64,000 nucleotides of DNA, from contig NZ_CP117460.1 in the NCBI RefSeq assembly GCF_030687145.1, positions 620,001 through 684,000 of the forward strand. Reading direction: 5' to 3'. The notes below the pieces were generated by a model. The model made no database searches, was not told the DNA's origin, and saw only the letters and a program-made list of their open reading frames with translations. This document shows positions 10,518 through 20,915 of this stretch, piece by piece. The position numbers and the translations under genes were made by a program. How positions within the stretch are numbered: the stretch's first letter is position 1; the number at the start of each line of letters is the position of its first letter. The stretch comes from Pseudomonas sp. FP1742. Lineage in GTDB: Bacteria; Pseudomonadota; Gammaproteobacteria; Pseudomonadales; Pseudomonadaceae.

Positions 10518-11690
10518 ATGGCTTGGAATGAGCCGGGTGGCAACTCGAATAATCAGGATCCTTGGGGTGGCAAGCGCCGCAATAATGGCGACCGCAAGGG
10601 ACCACCGGATCTCGACGAGGCCTTCCGAAAGCTGCAGGAAAGCCTGAACGGGTTGTTCGGTGGTGGCAAGAAACGCGGTGACGAGGGCGGTGGTCCGGGC
10701 AAGAGTGGCGGCTTTGGCGGCCTGCTCGGCATCGGTCTGACCGTGCTGGCGGCCGTGTGGCTGTACAGCGCTGTATACGTGGTCGACGAGCAGGAGCAGG
10801 CCGTGGTGCTGCGCTTCGGCAAATACTATGAAACCGTCGGCCCGGGCCTGAACATCTATTTCCCGCCGATCGATCGCAAGTACCTGGAAAACGTCACGCG
10901 TGAGCGTGCCTACACCAAGCAGGGTCAAATGCTGACTGAAGACGAAAACATCGTCGAAGTGCCGCTGACCGTGCAGTACAAGATCAGCAACCTGCAGGAC
11001 TTCGTGCTGAACGTCGATCAGCCGGAAATCAGCCTGCAGCATGCGACCGACAGTGCCTTGCGCCACGTGGTGGGTTCTACCGCCATGGATCAGGTGCTGA
11101 CCGAAGGTCGTGAATTGATGGCCAGCGAAATCAAGGAGCGTCTGCAACGTTTCCTCGATACCTATCGCACCGGTATCACCGTCACTCAGGTCAACGTGCA
11201 GAGTGCTGCCGCACCGCGTGAAGTCCAGGAAGCCTTCGATGACGTGATCCGCGCCCGTGAAGACGAGCAGCGTTCGCGTAACCAGGCTGAAACCTATGCC
11301 AACGGCGTCGTGCCGGAAGCCCGTGGTCAGGCCCAGCGCATCCTCGAGGATGCCAACGGTTACCGCGACGAGACCGTCTCCCGCGCCAAGGGTGAGGCTG
11401 ACCGCTTCACCAAGCTGGTGGCCGAGTACCGCAAGGCGCCTGAAGTTACCCGTCAGCGTCTGTACCTGGACACCATGCAGGAAATCTTCAGCAACACCAG
11501 CAAGGTTCTCGTGACCGGCAACAAGAATGGCCAGAGCAATCTGCTGTATCTGCCGCTGGACAAGATGGTCGAGGATGGTCGCCGCACCAGCGCTCCGGTG
11601 ACCGGCGCGGCAGCCAGCAGCAATGAAGTGAATGTGCGTGCGGCAGCTGATCTGCAGCAACAGCAGGCACGTACCAGGGAGAGTCGCTGA
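10518..11690 (+). CDS. hflK: FtsH protease modulator subunit HflK
   Basis: HflK forms with HflC a large SPFH-domain cage around the FtsH protease in the inner membrane. A Gly/Asn-rich cytoplasmic N-tail (about residues 1-80) is followed by one membrane helix (LLGIGLTVLAAVWLYSAVYV) and the SPFH/band-7 domain from VVDEQEQAVVLRFGKY. The ATG at 10518 (MAWNEPGG, 390 aa) has a better context than an upstream in-frame start at 10482. The stop overlaps the hflC ATG by one base. Confidence 0.95.
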   Translation: MAWNEPGGNSNNQDPWGGKRRNNGDRKGPPDLDEAFRKLQESLNGLFGGGKKRGDEGGGPGKSGGFGGLLGIGLTVLAAVWLYSAVYVVDEQEQAVVLRFGKYYETVGPGLNIYFPPIDRKYLENVTRERAYTKQGQMLTEDENIVEVPLTVQYKISNLQDFVLNVDQPEISLQHATDSALRHVVGSTAMDQVLTEGRELMASEIKERLQRFLDTYRTGITVTQVNVQSAAAPREVQEAFDDVIRAREDEQRSRNQAETYANGVVPEARGQAQRILEDANGYRDETVSRAKGEADRFTKLVAEYRKAPEVTRQRLYLDTMQEIFSNTSKVLVTGNKNGQSNLLYLPLDKMVEDGRRTSAPVTGAAASSNEVNVRAAADLQQQQARTRESR

Positions 11691-12559
11691 TGAGCAATAA
11701 ATCGCTGATCGCCCTTATTATCGGCGTCGTCGTGGCGATCGTTGCCTGGAACTGCTTCTACATCGTGGCTCAGACCGAGCGCGCGGTGTTGCTGCAGTTC
11801 GGTCGCGTGGTCCAGGCCGATGTTCAGCCGGGCCTGCATGTGAAAGTGCCTTACGTCAACAAGGTGCGCATATTCGACGCGCGCCTGATGACGCTGGATG
11901 CACCGACGCAGCGCTTCCTGACGCTGGAAAAGAAAGCCGTGATGGTCGATGCCTATGCCAAATGGCGCGTGAAGGATGCCGAGCGCTTCTACACCGCGAC
12001 TTCCGGCCTCAAGCAGATTGCCGACGAACGTCTGTCCCGTCGTCTGGAGTCGGGCCTGCGTGACCAGTTCGGTAAGCGCACCCTGCACGAAGTCGTGTCC
12101 GGTGAGCGTGATGCGCTGATGGCGGACATCACCGCTTCGCTGAACAAGATGGCGGAAAAAGAGCTGGGCATTGAAGTTGTCGATGTCCGGGTCAAGGCCA
12201 TCGACCTGCCGAAGGAAGTGAACCGCAGCGTGTTCGAGCGTATGAGCACCGAACGTGAGCGTGAAGCCCGCGAACACCGCGCCAAGGGTAACGAGCTGGC
12301 CGAAGGCATCCGTGCCGATGCCGATCGTCAACGCCGCGTGCTGCTGGCTGAAGCCTATCGTGAATCCGAAGAGGTTCGTGGTGATGGTGACGCCCAGGCA
12401 GCTGCGATCTACTCCAAGGCATACGGTCAGGATCAGGAGTTCTACGCGTTCTACCGTAGCCTGCGCGCCTACCGTGAAAGCTTCGCGAACAAATCCGACG
12501 TCATGGTCCTGGACCCGAGCAGTGACTTCTTCCGCTACCTGGAAAAAGCCAAGCCTTGA
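11690..12559 (+). CDS. hflC: FtsH protease modulator subunit HflC
   Basis: HflC is the partner SPFH protein of HflK. Its N-terminal membrane helix (about residues 4-25) is followed by the band-7 domain beginning QTERAVLLQFGRVV. A coiled segment rich in Glu, Arg and Ala (REREAREHRAKGNELAEG) lies near 185-205. At 289 residues it is of normal size. It closes the hfq-hflX-hflK-hflC transcript, and a strong intrinsic terminator follows at 12646. Confidence 0.95.
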   Translation: MSNKSLIALIIGVVVAIVAWNCFYIVAQTERAVLLQFGRVVQADVQPGLHVKVPYVNKVRIFDARLMTLDAPTQRFLTLEKKAVMVDAYAKWRVKDAERFYTATSGLKQIADERLSRRLESGLRDQFGKRTLHEVVSGERDALMADITASLNKMAEKELGIEVVDVRVKAIDLPKEVNRSVFERMSTEREREAREHRAKGNELAEGIRADADRQRRVLLAEAYRESEEVRGDGDAQAAAIYSKAYGQDQEFYAFYRSLRAYRESFANKSDVMVLDPSSDFFRYLEKAKP

Positions 12560-12876
12560 TACGGCGTTGACCTGAATCATCCCCCGCTTGGCGGCTAAAG
12601 CCTCGGGCGGGGTGATCCTTTGGGAAAACGTGTGTATGATGCGGCAGCCGGGAAATTCCCGGCTTTTTTGCGTCTGCACGTTTGATTGCTGTTTTTATGC
12701 AGGCGCCCGAGTTGAATGACTCGACAGGTTTTTCGAGGAAAGTGGTTGGCGAAGCCGGTTACAGGCTGTTCGCCACGTTGTTCATGCGCGGGGTTTGTGC
12801 GCATGAACCGATCATTTTCTGCTTCACTCAAGGCTCGCCCAAAGGCTGGCTGCCCGGATCATAGGGGAATGGCGTA
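12560..12876. other. Intergenic region hflC-hisZ
   Basis: This 317-bp gap holds the hflC terminator and presumably the hisZ promoter. In many gammaproteobacteria a short DUF2065 (YjeT) membrane protein gene sits here. I see no matching two-helix small protein. A 60-codon frame at 12682-12864 has no membrane segment or clear RBS and is not called. Confidence 0.6.
12646..12669 (+). terminator. Intrinsic terminator after hflC
   Basis: A perfect AGCCGGGAA/TTCCCGGCT stem is followed directly by a T-run. Confidence 0.85.
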
Positions 12877-14064
12877 ATGGCAACGGTAGACCGCTGGCTG
12901 CTGCCAGATGGCATCGAAGAAGTACTGCCACCGGAGGCTGCGCGCATTGAAGTTGCGCGTCGCCAGGTGTTGGATCTGTTCCAGAGCTGGGGTTACGAGT
13001 TTGTCGTGACCCCCCATATCGAGTACCTGGAATCCCTGCTGACCGGCGCAGGCCAGGACCTCGATCTGCGCACCTTCAAGGTCATCGACCCGCAGTCGGG
13101 TCGGCAGATGGGTTTCCGTGCCGACATCACGCCACAAGTGGCACGCATCGATGCGCACACCCTGCGTCGCGAAGGCCCGAGCCGTCTGTGCTATGCCGGT
13201 AGCGTGCTGCATGCTCAGCCGCGTGCCTTGTCGTCCTCGCGCAGCCCGATTCAACTGGGCGCCGAGTTGTACGGCGATGCCAGCCCGAGCAGCGACGTGG
13301 AAGTCATCAGCCTGATGCTGGCCATGCTGCAACTGGCCGATGTGCCGGATGTACACATGGACCTCGGTCATGTCGGCATCTACCGTGGCCTGGCCCGTGC
13401 CGCCGGTTTGTCCGGCGAAGTCGAGCAACAGTTGTTCGATGCTTTGCAACGTAAAGCCATCGACGAGGTCATTACCTTGACCGAAGGCCTGCCTGCCGAT
13501 TTGTCGGGCATGCTGCGGGCGCTGGTCGACCTGTGTGGCGGGCGTGAAGTGTTGAGTGCTGCCCGCGAGCGTCTGGCCAATGCGCCAGCGGCTGTTCTGG
13601 CGGCGCTGGACGACTTGCTGGCCATTGCCGAACGCCTGTCCACGCGTTTTCCGGAGTTGCCGTTGTACTTCGACCTGGGCGAGTTGCGCGGCTACCACTA
13701 CCACACCGGTGTGGTGTTCGCTGTGTTCGTACCGGGTGTCGGCCAGTCCATCGCTCAGGGCGGTCGTTACGACGACATCGGCGCCGACTTCGGCCGCGCC
13801 CGTCCGGCGACGGGTTTCTCCACCGATTTGAAAACCCTGGTGACCCTGGGGCGTGCTGAGATCGAGTTACCGTCTGGCGGTATCTGGATGCCTGACAGTA
13901 CGGATGCAGCACTCTGGCAGCAGGTTTGCCAGTTGCGCAGTGAGGGTCAGCGTGTCGTTCAGGCATTGCCTGGGCAACCTTTGGCCGCCGCCCGTGAAGC
14001 GGACTGCGACCGGCAATTGATTCAGCAGAACGGGCTTTGGCAAGTATCGCCACTGGCTTCTTGA
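12877..14064 (+). CDS. hisZ: ATP phosphoribosyltransferase regulatory subunit HisZ
   Basis: HisZ is a catalytically inactive class II aminoacyl-tRNA synthetase paralogue that pairs with short-form HisG for the first step of histidine synthesis. Family segments visible include [16 protein letters not shown] at the N-terminus, motif-2-like [16 protein letters not shown] (about residues 85-100) and [18 protein letters not shown] (about 265-285). At 395 residues it lacks the C-terminal anticodon domain of HisRS. The purA gene follows 54 bases downstream, an association common in pseudomonads. Confidence 0.93.
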   Translation: MATVDRWLLPDGIEEVLPPEAARIEVARRQVLDLFQSWGYEFVVTPHIEYLESLLTGAGQDLDLRTFKVIDPQSGRQMGFRADITPQVARIDAHTLRREGPSRLCYAGSVLHAQPRALSSSRSPIQLGAELYGDASPSSDVEVISLMLAMLQLADVPDVHMDLGHVGIYRGLARAAGLSGEVEQQLFDALQRKAIDEVITLTEGLPADLSGMLRALVDLCGGREVLSAARERLANAPAAVLAALDDLLAIAERLSTRFPELPLYFDLGELRGYHYHTGVVFAVFVPGVGQSIAQGGRYDDIGADFGRARPATGFSTDLKTLVTLGRAEIELPSGGIWMPDSTDAALWQQVCQLRSEGQRVVQALPGQPLAAAREADCDRQLIQQNGLWQVSPLAS

Positions 14065-15411
<1,347 letters not shown>

Positions 15412-15430
15412 TAAGTCGTTGATGTAAAAC

Positions 15431-15458
15431 ACAAAGGCCCCTTCATCGGGGCCTTTGT
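15431..15458 (+). terminator. Intrinsic terminator after purA
   Basis: The stem ACAAAGGCCCC/GGGGCCTTTGT encloses a short loop, in the usual A-stem-T arrangement of a bidirectional terminator. Confidence 0.85.
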
Positions 15459-15550
15459 CGTTTATGCCTGTCGCACGGCATGACCTTTGCTGTGATTATC
15501 ACCTTCTGGTGTGCCATCAATTTAATGGCGCCCAAGCGGAGGGATTTCTC

Positions 15551-17485
15551 GTGTCGGCCGTTCTCTCATTGTTACAAAGCCGTCTCCTGCGGCCTGTGTT
15601 CGTTACCCTTGGTATCGCCCTTTTGGTGCAAGTGCTGGTGGCTGTTGCTCTGACCCGAAGCACGGTGACTGCACTGGAAGCTGATCTGGGTGTGCGCCTG
15701 AGCGCCGATAGCCAAAAGCTCTCCGGTGAGCTTGAGCAAGCCGGGCGTGAAGTCACGTCGAGTCTGGATAACCTGTCCAGCAGCACCCGCCAGCGCCTGA
15801 CTGCCGGGCTGTCTGCGCGCCTGAAAGACGAACAGGCTCAACTGCGTACGACGCTGGAGAAGGACCTGAAGGAATCGGCCAACGACATGGCGCAACTTCT
15901 GGCCTCGGTCGCGCCCCGTGCCATGTGGGACAGCGACATTCCCACCCTGTCTGAATTCGCTCGCCGCGCCCAGCGTAATCCCAATGTGTTGTTCGTGGTC
16001 TACGACGACGCCACGGGCCAGCACCTGACGCGCTACCTCAACCGGGAGAACCCGATCAACAAGGCACTGCTGGAGAAAGGCCAGGGCGAGCGGGCGCTGG
16101 ACAAGGTGCTGGATGCAGCGAAGAACGATCCGTCGGTCTACTACCTCGAAGCCTCGATCAACCCCAATGGGGTGGAAATCGGCAAGGTCGTGATGGGTGT
16201 CTCCACCGCCTCCGTGGAAACCGATCTGGCGGCGCTGGACAAGCGCTTCTCGGCGTTGATCGCCAGTGGCGATCAATTGGTGGGTGACAGCCTTAAAGGC
16301 GCCGCGGCGGACAGCGCAACAGCGATGCGCGGGCGTCTGCAGTCGGCGCAGTCCACGGCCTCTGAAATGAAAGCCAACACCACTGGTGCCGTGCAGGAAG
16401 CCGCGGGGGCTTTGCGCTGGCGCATCGGCATGGGCCTGGCGGTGGTGGGTTTCGGTGTGCTGCTGTTGCTGGCGGTGGTGCTGGGTCGCCGAGTGGTCAA
16501 TCGCTTGAAAATGCTGATCGCCGCCATGGATGACCTGGCGGCGGGTGAGGGCGATCTGACCAAGCGTGTGCAGATCAACAGCCAGGATGAGATCGGTGAC
16601 ATGGCCTCGGCGGTCAATCGCTTTGTGGATAAGTTGCAGCCGATCGTGCGTGAGGCAGGCGATGTGGCCCAGCGTACCGGCGTGGAAATCGGCGCCATGA
16701 CCCTGCGTAATGCCGGTGCCGATGCGGCGGCCGGTATGCAGCGCGACGAAGTGGCGGAAAGCTTGCGCGCGTTATCGCAAATGGCTGACGAGGCTCAGTC
16801 TGAAAGTCACGCCATGCAGGCCGCCTTGAAGCAGGTGGTGGATATTCGTCAGGCTACGGATGAGAACACCCGTACTTCGGCGAAAGTCGGCAGCCTCATC
16901 GAGGCATTGGCCGGGCAAGTCGACACCGGGGCGAAAGTCATCGAGCGCCTGGCGCAGCAGAGTGAGCAGATTGAAGTGGTGTTGACGGTGATTCACGGGA
17001 TTGCCGAGCAAACCAACTTGCTGGCGTTGAACGCGGCGATTGAGGCGGCGCGTGCCGGCGAGACCGGTCGCGGATTTGCCGTAGTGGCGGACGAGGTGCG
17101 GGCATTGGCGAGCAAGACGCAGAGCTCCACCGGCGACATTCAGGCGCACATCGTTGCGCTGCAGCAGGGCGCGCGCGAGGCTGTTGCGGCAATCGGGCAG
17201 GCTGGGCGTCAGGCCAGTGAAGGATTGCTGGTGTTGCGCGACAGTGCGCGGTTGCAGCAGTCGGTGCAGGCGTCGGTCGAGCAGGTGCATGCGGCGATCG
17301 GTCTGGCGACCCAGGCCGCGGCGCATCAGGCGCAAGGTGCGCAGGCGGTGCGTGGGCGGGTTGAGACTATCCACGCTCAAGCTGAGAAAGCGGCACGGGC
17401 AGTGGTGGAGACTACGGCCAGTGGCAAGGTTCTGGATAGTTTGGCGGCGCAGTTGAAGGCGAGCCTGGGGCAGTTCAGGGCTTGA
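15551..17485 (+). CDS. Methyl-accepting chemotaxis protein
   Basis: This transmembrane chemoreceptor would signal through CheW and CheA. The order is a membrane helix (about residues 13-35), a periplasmic sensor of about 260 residues, a second helix (about 297-317), HAMP (about 318-375) and a cytoplasmic signalling domain. The hairpin tip of the latter contains [19 protein letters not shown] and [15 protein letters not shown]. The GTG start at 15551, with GCGGAGGG upstream, gives 644 residues. Earlier in-frame starts would run back into the purA terminator. The sensor contains [20 protein letters not shown], but I cannot assign a ligand. Confidence 0.9.
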   Translation: MSAVLSLLQSRLLRPVFVTLGIALLVQVLVAVALTRSTVTALEADLGVRLSADSQKLSGELEQAGREVTSSLDNLSSSTRQRLTAGLSARLKDEQAQLRTTLEKDLKESANDMAQLLASVAPRAMWDSDIPTLSEFARRAQRNPNVLFVVYDDATGQHLTRYLNRENPINKALLEKGQGERALDKVLDAAKNDPSVYYLEASINPNGVEIGKVVMGVSTASVETDLAALDKRFSALIASGDQLVGDSLKGAAADSATAMRGRLQSAQSTASEMKANTTGAVQEAAGALRWRIGMGLAVVGFGVLLLLAVVLGRRVVNRLKMLIAAMDDLAAGEGDLTKRVQINSQDEIGDMASAVNRFVDKLQPIVREAGDVAQRTGVEIGAMTLRNAGADAAAGMQRDEVAESLRALSQMADEAQSESHAMQAALKQVVDIRQATDENTRTSAKVGSLIEALAGQVDTGAKVIERLAQQSEQIEVVLTVIHGIAEQTNLLALNAAIEAARAGETGRGFAVVADEVRALASKTQSSTGDIQAHIVALQQGAREAVAAIGQAGRQASEGLLVLRDSARLQQSVQASVEQVHAAIGLATQAAAHQAQGAQAVRGRVETIHAQAEKAARAVVETTASGKVLDSLAAQLKASLGQFRA

Positions 17486-17506
17486 GTTTAGTATTGTTTG
17501 TGCGGA

Positions 17507-17534
17507 CGCCATCGCGGGCTTGCCCGCGATGGCG
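17507..17534. repeat. Compact REP palindrome
   Basis: A perfect 13-bp inverted repeat, CGCCATCGCGGGC with a TT spacer, sits between the convergent chemoreceptor and permease genes. It may also act as a transcript end. Confidence 0.85.
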
Positions 17535-17537
17535 ATC

Positions 17538-19103
17538 TCAGCGGCTCAAATACATCCGAGTCGTCAGGAGATAAACCGGCAACCCCGACACCACAATCAA
17601 CAACGCCGCATAAGGCGCCGCCGCCGCAAACTCCACGTTCGCGGTGTGCGCCCAGACTTCCGTCGCCAGCGTATTCAGTCCGGTCGGACTTAGCAGCAGC
17701 GTCGCCGTCAGCTCCTTCATCGCGTCCAGAAACACCAGCGCAAACGCTGCGCCCAGGGCGGGAAAGATGATGGGCAGAGTCACCCGACAAAACGCGCTGA
17801 AAGACGATGCCCCCAGCGTGCGTGCAGCCTCTTCCAGTTGCGGCGCGGCCTTGTTCAGCGCAGTGCGAATCGGCGCCTGCGCCAGTGGCAGAAACAGCAG
17901 CGCATAGGCAATCAGCAGCAGCGCCGAGGTCTGGTACAGCACTGGCACGTAATGCAGGGCGAAATACACCAGGGTCAGCGCAATCACCAGTCCCGGCAGT
18001 GCGTGCAACAGATACGGCAAGCGCTCGGCCCAGATCGCCAGGCGGCCTTTGTGACGGACCACCAGCAACCCCACCGGCACCGCCAGCACCAGGCACAGCC
18101 CGGCGCCGCCTAGTGACAGTGCCAGGGACGATAACAATGCCTCACTGATTGCTGCGACCGGGAACGCCGCCGATGAACCTACCATCAGCCAGTACGCCAG
18201 CATTCCCAGTGGAATGCCGCTGCCGATGATTGCCAGCGACAAGCAGTAGAGCTGTCCGGCCGTCGCCCATGGCCCCAGGCGAACCTGCCCGGCTTGCCGC
18301 GCCGCGCCTTGGCCGGTGCGTACATGTCGACCTTTGCCACGCACTCGCAATTCGAGCCACAGCAGCATAAGACACAGCGCCAGCAATACCGCGGAAAGCA
18401 TCGCCGCATTGGCGTTGCTGAACTCCAGTTCGAACTGCTGATAGATTGCCGTGGTAAACGTTTGCAGGCCGATGATCGACAGCGCGCCGAACTCCACCAG
18501 CATGTGCAGCGCAATCAGCAGGGATCCGGCCAGCAGTGACGGCCAGAGCAGGGGCAGGGTGATTTTGAAAAACACGCCCCAACGATTCTGTCCCAGGGTC
18601 CGTGCGGACTCCTCAAGAGAAGGGTCGAGATTGCGCAGCGTCGCCGCGACCGGCAGAAAGATCAGCGGGTACTTGGACAGGGTCATCACCAGGATCGCCC
18701 CGCCCAACCCTTCGAAGTGAGCGCTCAAGGAGACCCAGGTAAAGCTGCTGACAAACGCTGGTACCGCGAACGGCAGACACAGGATCACGCCCCATAGCCG
18801 TCGCCCCGGCAAATTGCTGCGTTCCAGCAACCAGGCGAGCGACAAGCCAATCACGCCGCAGGCCAGTGTGACGCCCACCATCAGCGCCAGTGTATTGCGC
18901 AGCAGGCCAAATACATACGGGCGCCACAGCAGATGCAGAGCCTCGGCCCAGCCGGCTTGCCAGGTTTTGAGGCCGACGTAAGCCAGCGGCAGCAGACTGA
19001 GCACCACCAGCAAAAGAACCGGCAGCAGCAACCAGATTGATGGCCGCTTGCGTCGTGGCAGGTAACCCCCGCGCGAGGCGGGGGCGGGTAACGATGCGCT
19101 CAT
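17538..19103 (-). CDS. Ferric-iron ABC transporter permease (FbpB/SfuB type)
   Basis: This inner-membrane permease would import Fe(III) delivered by the adjacent binding protein. It is a fused permease of 521 residues with about twelve hydrophobic segments in two halves. Each half carries an EAA-loop for the ATPase: EESARTLGQNRWGVFFKI in the first and EEAARTLGASSFSAFCRV in the second. The start overlaps the binding-protein stop by one base (TGATG). No ATPase gene lies beside it; the next gene is a chemoreceptor. Confidence 0.88.
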   Translation of the reverse strand: MSASLPAPASRGGYLPRRKRPSIWLLLPVLLLVVLSLLPLAYVGLKTWQAGWAEALHLLWRPYVFGLLRNTLALMVGVTLACGVIGLSLAWLLERSNLPGRRLWGVILCLPFAVPAFVSSFTWVSLSAHFEGLGGAILVMTLSKYPLIFLPVAATLRNLDPSLEESARTLGQNRWGVFFKITLPLLWPSLLAGSLLIALHMLVEFGALSIIGLQTFTTAIYQQFELEFSNANAAMLSAVLLALCLMLLWLELRVRGKGRHVRTGQGAARQAGQVRLGPWATAGQLYCLSLAIIGSGIPLGMLAYWLMVGSSAAFPVAAISEALLSSLALSLGGAGLCLVLAVPVGLLVVRHKGRLAIWAERLPYLLHALPGLVIALTLVYFALHYVPVLYQTSALLLIAYALLFLPLAQAPIRTALNKAAPQLEEAARTLGASSFSAFCRVTLPIIFPALGAAFALVFLDAMKELTATLLLSPTGLNTLATEVWAHTANVEFAAAAPYAALLIVVSGLPVYLLTTRMYLSR

Positions 19104-20113
19104 CAGTTCAAGCCAACGTCGCGTTCCAGGTCCAGGGCTTCTTCGGCGTTGCCAAGGTCGGCCGGTGTGACTTTCGGTGCTTGCAGTTCACTGAACGGTT
19201 TGAGGCCGCGATCAGACTCCATGCCTTTGTGCAGCGGGTATTCGGCGGTGGTCTGGGTGATCAAGCGCTGACCTTCTTCACTGGCCATATAGGCAAGCAA
19301 CTGCTGGGCTTCTTTTGGATGTTTGCTGGATTTCAGTACCGCAGCGCTGGAAACGGTGATCAGTCCGCCGACATCGCCGCCAGTGAAATAATGCAGTTTC
19401 GAGTCGAGCTGGCCTTTTTCACGCTGCAGGGCGAACCAGTAATAGTTGTTCACCAGTACGGTGGCGACTTCGCCATTTTCCACGGCCTTCAACGCCACCA
19501 TGTTGTTGCTGTAGGTCTTGCCGAATGCCCGCAGGCCGGTCAGCCACTCTTCGGCCGCGTCCTTCCCGTGGACCTTGATGATCGCCACGGCCTGTTCCTG
19601 GAACGCGCCGCTGCTGGGCACGAAGCCGACCTTGCCTTGCCATTTTGGATCGGAGAATTCCATGACCGACTTGGGCAGGTCTTTTTCGTCGATCAGTTTG
19701 GGGTTGAACGCGACGACCCGGACACGCGCAGTGATACCGATCCAGGTGCCGTTGCCGGCAACGTAGTCCTTGGGCAGGACTTCAAGGGTGGAGGCATCGG
19801 CTTTCGCCAGCAGGCCTTGTTCGCCGAGTTTATTCAGTGGCGGAGATTCTTCGGTATAGATCACGTCGGCGGGGGAGCGATCGCCTTCTTCGACAATCTG
19901 GCTGGCGAGCTGGTTGCTGCTGCCCTTGCGCACATTGACGTGAATCCCGGTCTTGGCTTCGAAGGCTTTGGCGACGGCGTCGCCGACTTCCTTGTGTTGG
20001 CCGTTATAGAGCGTCAGGGAAACCGGGTCGGCGGCTTGGGTGAGGGGAGTGGCGAGTGTCAGGCCGAGGAGGGTGATGGTCAGGCCGCGGCGCAGGGTAT
20101 TTCGAAGCATCAT
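19103..20113 (-). CDS. Ferric-iron ABC transporter substrate-binding protein (FbpA type)
   Basis: This periplasmic iron-binding protein has a signal peptide (about residues 1-27, ending TPLTQAAD) and then SLTLYNGQHKEVGDAVAKAF, the classical start of the mature FbpA/SfuA/AfuA fold. The Tyr pair in VLVNNYYWFA (about residues 218-227) matches the Fe(III)-coordinating tyrosines of the family. At 336 residues it has the usual length. It heads a two-gene operon with the permease and has a Fur-like palindrome just upstream. Confidence 0.9.
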   Translation of the reverse strand: MMLRNTLRRGLTITLLGLTLATPLTQAADPVSLTLYNGQHKEVGDAVAKAFEAKTGIHVNVRKGSSNQLASQIVEEGDRSPADVIYTEESPPLNKLGEQGLLAKADASTLEVLPKDYVAGNGTWIGITARVRVVAFNPKLIDEKDLPKSVMEFSDPKWQGKVGFVPSSGAFQEQAVAIIKVHGKDAAEEWLTGLRAFGKTYSNNMVALKAVENGEVATVLVNNYYWFALQREKGQLDSKLHYFTGGDVGGLITVSSAAVLKSSKHPKEAQQLLAYMASEEGQRLITQTTAEYPLHKGMESDRGLKPFSELQAPKVTPADLGNAEEALDLERDVGLN

Positions 20114-20148
20114 TCGCAGGGTTCCTCACTGTCGCATTGCAAAAACTT

Positions 20149-20174
20149 GAAACAATGATAAACGATATTGTTTC
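20149..20174 (-). promoter_or_regulatory. Candidate Fur-type operator upstream of the iron transporter
   Basis: A perfect inverted repeat, GAAACAAT with a 10-bp AT-rich spacer and ATTGTTTC, lies 36-61 bases upstream of the binding-protein start. It contains TGATAAACGATATTG, loosely like a Fur box. The position and target gene fit iron repression, but the match to the 19-bp consensus is imperfect. Confidence 0.45.
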
Positions 20175-20292
20175 TCATGTGCGGCTTGTGGGCCTGAGGA
20201 GTGTTTGCTAGAGGGGCAGGGCGGGCCTGGCACTTGATCTCCCTACAGAGACCGTGCTGACATGCTCATGAGTTTTTCGAAAGCCAGAAACG

Positions 20293-20318
20293 CAAAAACC
20301 CGCTTTCGCGGGTTTTTG
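20293..20318 (-). terminator. Terminator of tRNA-Leu copy 1
   Basis: A CAAAAACCCGC/GCGGGTTTTTG stem with a TTTC loop lies 33 bases past the tRNA 3' end and has A/T runs on both sides. Confidence 0.85.
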
Positions 20319-20350
20319 TGAAATTCAAGATCGTGACCTTGAATTTGAAT

Positions 20351-20437
20351 TGGTGCCCAGAAGAAGACTCGAACTTCCACGACCTTGCGGTCACCAGCAC
20401 CTGAAGCTGGCGTGTCTACCAATTTCACCATCTGGGC
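20351..20437 (-). tRNA. tRNA-Leu (anticodon CAG), copy 1
   Basis: On the minus strand an 87-nt gene runs from GCCCAGATGGTGAAATTGG to an encoded CCA. The acceptor stem is GCCCAGA/TCTGGGC. The anticodon stem CCAGC/GCTGG encloses the loop TTCAGGT (anticodon CAG, reading CUG). A long variable arm (TGACCGCAAGGTCG) marks a class II tRNA. It is identical to the second copy 252 bp away. Confidence 0.97.
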
Positions 20438-20471
20438 ATGATCTTCAGCGTTGCCGCTGTTGATGTGGCGC

Positions 20472-20500
20472 ACTATACGGAGAGCATTTTGATCTGTAAA
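20472..20500 (-). promoter_or_regulatory. Sigma-70 promoter of tRNA-Leu copy 1
   Basis: Read on the minus strand: -35 TTTACA, a 17-bp spacer and -10 TATAGT, about 35 bp upstream of the tRNA 5' end. Confidence 0.75.
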
Positions 20501-20539
20501 CCCCTGATTTGGTTTTAATAAATCAGAAGCCTGAAATGC

Positions 20540-20566
20540 AAAAACCCGCTTTCGCGGGTTTTTGTG
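20540..20566 (-). terminator. Terminator of tRNA-Leu copy 2
   Basis: It has the same CAAAAACCCGC/GCGGGTTTTTG stem as the terminator of copy 1 and lies between the two tRNA genes, so each copy is a separate transcription unit. Confidence 0.85.
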
Positions 20567-20602
20567 TGAGCCTTGAAATTGATCTAATCTCAAGCTCGAA
20601 AT

Positions 20603-20689
20603 TGGTGCCCAGAAGAAGACTCGAACTTCCACGACCTTGCGGTCACCAGCACCTGAAGCTGGCGTGTCTACCAATTTCACCATCTGGGC
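20603..20689 (-). tRNA. tRNA-Leu (anticodon CAG), copy 2
   Basis: It is identical over 87 nt to the first copy, with encoded CCA, anticodon CAG and a class II variable arm. It has its own promoter and terminator. Confidence 0.97.
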
Positions 20690-20725
20690 AGTATCGACAG
20701 CGCTAGTGCGTCGTCGATGGCGCGC

Positions 20726-20754
20726 ACTATACGGAGCGTCTTTTTAACTGTAAA
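20726..20754 (-). promoter_or_regulatory. Sigma-70 promoter of tRNA-Leu copy 2
   Basis: Minus-strand -35 TTTACA, 17-bp spacer, -10 TATAGT. It is the same promoter as that of copy 1, with a diverged spacer. Confidence 0.75.
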
Positions 20755-20915
20755 CCCCTGCCATCAAAAAAACCTGGAAAATTTTACCGGCGGCATTCAA
20801 ATCAGCTTTGCGGTGTCGATAAAGAGCTTTAGATGGGCTGTCATAGCTTGAAATTTCCCGTTTCATTACGCCTATGCCAAACTAACCCGCATATAGACAA
20901 GGTGAAAACTCTCTA

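Noticed and set aside
12682..12864. 60-codon frame between hflC and hisZ
   Set aside because: Weak start context, no membrane helix and no resemblance to the protein usually encoded there.
20243..20683. 146-codon minus-strand frame with an internal protein repeat
   Set aside because: It runs across both tRNA-Leu genes and their terminators; the repeat is the tRNA duplication translated.
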